Position numbers and translations under genes: made by a program
In this document: piece by piece, positions 60,478-64,000 of the stretch
Layout: each line of letters opens with the position of its first letter
Position numbering within the stretch: the first letter of the stretch is position 1
The notes under the pieces: generated by a model
The model's input: the letters and a program-made list of their open reading frames with translations, nothing else
What the model was told of the DNA's origin: nothing
The model's database searches: none
Assembly: GCA_030653385.1 (NCBI GenBank)
Contig: JAURZM010000063.1
Span: forward strand, 248,001 to 312,000
From: Rubrivivax sp.
Lineage (GTDB): Bacteria; Pseudomonadota; Gammaproteobacteria; Burkholderiales; Burkholderiaceae_C
Reading direction: 5' to 3'
Length of the DNA: 64,000 nt

Positions 60478-63255
60478 CTACCTTCGCTTCAGCAGGTCCT
60501 TCACTGCGTCGGCAGCGCCCTCGGCGGACTCCTTGGCATCCGCAGCTACTTGCTTGGCGGCGCGCTTGAGCAGTGATTGCCCTGCAACCAAGGTTCCATC
60601 CTCGCTTCGCCCGGCGTCGGCAGCCGAGTTCAACGCGCCGCTCTGTTGCTGAACGCCTTCGCGGATCCCCTGGCCGCGCCGTGAAACTGCGTCACGGACT
60701 GTGCCGGGCACGCTCGGTGGAGGTACAGCGCCAGATGGCAGACCGGGCTGGCGAGCGACTGCAGCATCGCCAGTGCGCTTCACGCTCTCGATATCTGGGC
60801 CCTCGGCCAGCTGACTGGCCTGCCGCGCATGTTGCGTCCTGAGGGACTCAAATGACAGCGGCACGGCAGTACCGTCAGAGAGAGTCCGGTTCGGTCCGAG
60901 TGACTGCCTGGCAAGCTCGGCCTCCATCAGGGCACGGGCGGCGGCACTCGTGCCACCGTACTGCTCGGCGTACCGTGTGAACATGGCGAGGTTGTGCGGG
61001 TCCTGGGCAATGTCGAGCGCGATCACCTCACCCCGTTCATAGGCTGCGCTCACGCGCTCCGCATAGGCGCTCCGATCTGAGAGACCGGCCTCGGCGCGCG
61101 AACTCCGGGTAGAGCTCGAGTTCAAGCGTGAAGACAGTTCACGTGCCTCGCGGGCGTCAGATGCGACAACCGACGCGAAGCTGGAGTCGCGGGACACTCG
61201 GTCGCCGAACTGCTTGAACTCGGCCAACTGCTCCGAGGTCAAGGCGCCCAGTACCCTCTGCTGGTCTGCCGTAAGCCCCGCCAGGTATCCCTTCTCCGCG
61301 TTGGCGGTTGCTCGAGCGCCGGCAACTGGTGTGGAGACACCGAGATGACCAGCGGCGCCGAAGGCGATTCGTGCAACTTGCGACTGGCTCATCCCAGTGC
61401 TGTCGGCGACGCTCCGCGTGATCTGGTCCAGCCGGTTCAGCGTCTGCCCCAACTGCTCGAAGCTGCTGGACGTCGACCCCGTGCTGCTTCGCGATGACTT
61501 CAGCTTTGCCAATCCCTTGGTGTATGCCTCGGACAGCACCGCCGAGCGTTCGGTGCTGGCGGCGACCGCTTCGCTGCGGGCTGCATCGACCTGGCGGCTG
61601 GCGTCCTGGACGTCCTGCTCGCTCACGCGCATCGATACGACCCGAGACGCGTAGCCCTGGTTGCGCAGCAGGCTCACTGCGGTCCGGCCGGTCAACATGT
61701 TCGACGAGAAGGTGTTGCCGCTGATGTCGTTCTGCCAGTTGCTCATGAACGCGGACGTCCGGTTCGGCGCGAGCCGGATCTGGTCCATCGAGACATTGCC
61801 CATGCTCAGATTGCCCGCGGCGGCACCTGCCGTGGCGCCGGCCACCATCGACTGCAGGCCCGAGAGACCGCCCACCAGCGCGGTGCCAAAGGTCTCCATC
61901 CGCTTCAGCGCCGCCCAGGCGATGAACGGGATGCTGATCGCCAGGTAGCCGACCACGGCCTCGCCGGAGATCGCCCGGGAGTAGATCGTCGATGCCGTCT
62001 GCAGCGACAGAGCCTTGGCGCCGCTGCCGAGGTCAGCCGCCGCCGCGAGGTCGTAGGCGGCGTAGATCGATGCCATGTAGTTGAGCACGGCATACAGTGG
62101 CGGCCAGAGCTGGATCCAGATCAGCACCGCGGCATAGCCCTTGAAGGCCAGCATGGTCTCGCGCCCGCTGGTCAGCAGCATCAGCAGGACGAGAAGGGGG
62201 AACAGCGCGTAGGTGATGGCCTCGATCACGTTGCGGAACACGGGCAGCGCCTGCTCGGCGACCTTGCCGGCGTTCAGCCAGGCCGCGTTCTGCTGCGCCA
62301 CGGACTGCGCCCGTCCGACGGCCAGCACCATGGCCGCCGGGTCGTTCACCTTCTGACCGATGATGTTGCTTGTGTCGTTGATCGCATTCAGCACGGCGTT
62401 CTGGCGGATCAGGTCGGCCGCTGTCGCTGCCGCGGTCGCGATGCTGTTCTTCAGGTAGGCCTGCTGGATCTGCCCGGCGATGGCGGCATTGGCGGCCGCA
62501 GCCGGCAGCGTCGGATTCAGCTGGAAGGCGAGCTTGCCCTGGATGCGGGTCAGCTGCGCCGGCAGCCGGCCGTTGAGGTTCGTGTAGGCGTTCGGGCAGG
62601 TGTCGACGGTGATCGAGCCGCCAGCGCTTGTCAGGGTCGTGAAGCGGGCCGGGTTGGGAGATGCCATCAGCGCCCACACGTCGTCCGAACTCGAGAACGT
62701 GCCCGGATCGACCGTGCCGTCGATCAGGTCGTACATCGTGCAGTTGTGGATGAAGTTGACCAGGTCCGTGCGGAAGTTCGGATCCTGGAACGCGACGCCG
62801 CCTGTCTCCCGGATGAGGCGGTTGCCGAACATCAGTCCGTTCTTCTCGTAGCTCAGTTCGCTCGGCAGGGCGCCGACACCCGGGATCACCTGGAAGGCCG
62901 TCTCGAACAGGCCCGTGAGCGTGTGCCCGACCGTGCTGGTGACGCTGCCGAGGAAGGCCACGCCGAAGGGGACGTTGGCCACCACCTTCACGGCGGATCC
63001 GCCGGTCTTGTCGACGACGCCCACGGTCACCCGCGGCACGATGAGGACGGAGAACACCAGCAGCACGGTGGCCAGCCACTTCCAGCCCTGCAGCTTCTCT
63101 GGCGCGAAGGCGTAGGCCACCAGCGCCGCGATGAACCCGCAGAAGGCCACGGCGGCGACTGCCGCCATGTAGTCGCCGGAGCCGTGGATGGCTGCCGCGG
63201 CGTTGAAGATGCCGAACAGGCTGTCGGCGTTCTGGTAGGCGTAGATCTCCCACAT
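60478..63255 (-). CDS. TraG N-terminal-domain conjugative transfer protein
   Basis: This 925-residue protein resembles the N-terminal TraG family (PF07916) of F-like and ICE transfer systems, which act in mating-pair stabilisation. It has helices near residues 30-50 and 58-77 (ATVLLVFSVLIVPRVTVGVV), another cluster near 345-480 (ITYALFPLLVLLMLL and YLAISIPFIAWAALKR), and a long soluble C-terminal half rich in Ser, Ala and charged residues (SRQVDAARSEAVAASTERSA). The start at 63255 has GGAG upstream. The neighbouring transfer gene is not present; an IS91-like element lies 246 nt away. Confidence 0.85.
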   Translation of the reverse strand: MWEIYAYQNADSLFGIFNAAAAIHGSGDYMAAVAAVAFCGFIAALVAYAFAPEKLQGWKWLATVLLVFSVLIVPRVTVGVVDKTGGSAVKVVANVPFGVAFLGSVTSTVGHTLTGLFETAFQVIPGVGALPSELSYEKNGLMFGNRLIRETGGVAFQDPNFRTDLVNFIHNCTMYDLIDGTVDPGTFSSSDDVWALMASPNPARFTTLTSAGGSITVDTCPNAYTNLNGRLPAQLTRIQGKLAFQLNPTLPAAAANAAIAGQIQQAYLKNSIATAAATAADLIRQNAVLNAINDTSNIIGQKVNDPAAMVLAVGRAQSVAQQNAAWLNAGKVAEQALPVFRNVIEAITYALFPLLVLLMLLTSGRETMLAFKGYAAVLIWIQLWPPLYAVLNYMASIYAAYDLAAAADLGSGAKALSLQTASTIYSRAISGEAVVGYLAISIPFIAWAALKRMETFGTALVGGLSGLQSMVAGATAGAAAGNLSMGNVSMDQIRLAPNRTSAFMSNWQNDISGNTFSSNMLTGRTAVSLLRNQGYASRVVSMRVSEQDVQDASRQVDAARSEAVAASTERSAVLSEAYTKGLAKLKSSRSSTGSTSSSFEQLGQTLNRLDQITRSVADSTGMSQSQVARIAFGAAGHLGVSTPVAGARATANAEKGYLAGLTADQQRVLGALTSEQLAEFKQFGDRVSRDSSFASVVASDAREARELSSRLNSSSTRSSRAEAGLSDRSAYAERVSAAYERGEVIALDIAQDPHNLAMFTRYAEQYGGTSAAARALMEAELARQSLGPNRTLSDGTAVPLSFESLRTQHARQASQLAEGPDIESVKRTGDAAVARQPGLPSGAVPPPSVPGTVRDAVSRRGQGIREGVQQQSGALNSAADAGRSEDGTLVAGQSLLKRAAKQVAADAKESAEGAADAVKDLLKRR

Positions 63256-63501
63256 GCGTCGCTCCAGGGGGAGCGTGGATCCTGAAGCGATGTGACGATG
63301 GCGTCGGCCAGGAACGACCTCAAAAGCACGGGGATATCGGCACTAAGGTGAACGACGGACTCCCGCCGGGGCTGGCCCACCCCAACCGGCTGCACCCGGT
63401 GGAGGGCCATCTTCTTGCACCCACAAGCCCGACCGAAGGGCGATGGCGAGTGCAGGGCGATGCTGGGACGGTAGAGGTCCCCATCGAGTCCTCTGCATGC
63501 C
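63256..63501. other. Junction between traG and the IS91-like gene
   Basis: No gene was seen in these 246 bases. The stretch probably contains the end of the IS91-family element (ori or ter side) and the target junction. The boundary cannot be placed from this sequence alone. Confidence 0.45.
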
Positions 63502-64000
63502 GTGCACGCCGCCCGCCAGCCCGGTTCCTTACCCGGCTTGGCCAGCCGGCTCCACTACGAACGCCACCGACCGGAGCAGACCACGCTGTACCGCCTGGTC
63601 CAGCAGCATGCGGCCAGCTTCATCGCCCACACCGAGGCCAGCACGGACGCCGAGTTGCCGCGGTTCATCAAGGACGAGTTCGACGCCTTCCTCGAGTGCG
63701 GCATCCTGGCGCATGGATTCCTGCGGCTACGCTGCGGCGAGTGCGGCCACGACAAGCTGCTGGCCTTCAGCTGCAAGCGCCGGGGATTCTGCCCCTCTTG
63801 CGGCGCCCGGCGCATGTCGCAGACCGCTGCGCACCTGGTCGACCACGTCATCCCGCACGTGCCGGTGCGGCAATGGGTGCTGTCGCTGCCGATCCCGCTG
63901 CGCGTGCTGCTGGCCGCGCAGCCGGAACTGGTCACGCCGGTGCTGCAGGTGGTGCAGCGCGTGGTCACGCGACATCTGCTGCGGCAGGCGGGGCTCAAGG
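63502..64000 (+). CDS. IS91-family transposase (partial, 3' end outside window)
   Basis: At least 166 residues of an IS91-type rolling-circle transposase run to the window edge. The sequence has the N-terminal zinc-binding domain: LRCGECGHDKLLAFSCKRRG and FCPSCGARRMSQTAAHLVDH, then IPHVPVRQWVLSLPIPLRV. These four-cysteine motifs and the SCKRRGFCPSCGARRM stretch are diagnostic. GTG 63502 is the likely start, as there is no ATG nearby in frame. The catalytic HUH and Tyr part lies beyond the window, so intactness is unknown. Confidence 0.88.
   Translation, partial: MHAARQPGSLPGLASRLHYERHRPEQTTLYRLVQQHAASFIAHTEASTDAELPRFIKDEFDAFLECGILAHGFLRLRCGECGHDKLLAFSCKRRGFCPSCGARRMSQTAAHLVDHVIPHVPVRQWVLSLPIPLRVLLAAQPELVTPVLQVVQRVVTRHLLRQAGLK

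Larger units (their letters stand above)
58681..64000. mobile_element. End of a putative integrative conjugative element with an IS91-family insertion
   Basis: Integrase, a small membrane protein, a TraG-like conjugation protein and an IS91-type transposase follow one another downstream of icd. Their codon use (more CGG, CGA, GAG and GTC/TCG variety) differs from the core genes. The left junction lies between the icd terminator and the integrase start, but no att repeat could be defined. The right end is outside the window. The type IV secretion genes expected near TraG are absent between it and the IS91-like gene. Confidence 0.7.

Overview
The window is high-GC DNA (about two thirds G+C by eye) with tightly packed, often 4-nt-overlapping genes. 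The gene families and gene orders point to a betaproteobacterium of the Burkholderiales, probably near Rubrivivax, Leptothrix or Ideonella: a narGHJI, parvulin and narXL block, the run adk, kdsB, Trm112-like, lpxK, exbD, exbB, and a complete ccoN to ccoP cluster with accessory genes. This placement rests on recognised families, not on a search. No rRNA, confident tRNA or CRISPR array was seen.

Region 1 (1-12.5 kb) is nitrate respiration: the 3' part of narG, narH, narJ, narI, a NifM-like peptidyl-prolyl isomerase, a small conserved unknown, an SbtA-type bicarbonate permease with a PII-like partner, the NarX/NarL two-component system and a nitroreductase. The divergent nsrR and a CcoG/RdxA-type ferredoxin gene follow (to 14.2 kb), with NsrR-like operators between them. 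Region 2 (14.3-17.9 kb) holds a hybrid sensor kinase, a lone receiver protein and two small unknowns. Region 3 (18-26.2 kb) reads as one operon: tadA, an LD-carboxypeptidase and a complete Yej-type oligopeptide ABC transporter, plausibly for murein-peptide recycling. A dispersed palindromic repeat lies in frame inside its ATPase gene. Region 4 (26.2-36.4 kb) has two paralogous TonB-dependent receptors flanking a TPR/2OG-Fe(II) oxygenase gene, then two unknown exported proteins.

Region 5 (36.4-43.5 kb) is core metabolism and envelope: a minus-strand set (SDR dehydrogenase, adk, kdsB, Trm112-like, lpxK, exbD, exbB) and plus-strand xseA and sodB. Region 6 (43.6-45.7 kb) is an OmpR-type regulator and kinase pair. 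Region 7 (45.8-57.2 kb) is microaerobic respiration: ccoI, ccoS, ccoNOQP, ccoG, a short fixH-like gene, divergent fnr and hemN, and a SafE-like membrane protein. A perfect FNR box at the end of ccoS is placed correctly for a ccoN promoter, so the FNR encoded here probably controls the oxidase made here. icd follows with a strong terminator.

Region 8 (58.7-64 kb) is mobile: a P4-type integrase directly after icd, a small membrane protein, a TraG-like conjugation protein on the opposite strand, and the start of an IS91-type transposase running off the window. Codon use there differs from the core. It looks like one end of an integrative conjugative element interrupted by an IS91-family insertion.

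Overall the window groups functions for low-oxygen life: nitrate reduction, NO sensing, high-affinity oxygen reduction and oxygen-independent heme synthesis.
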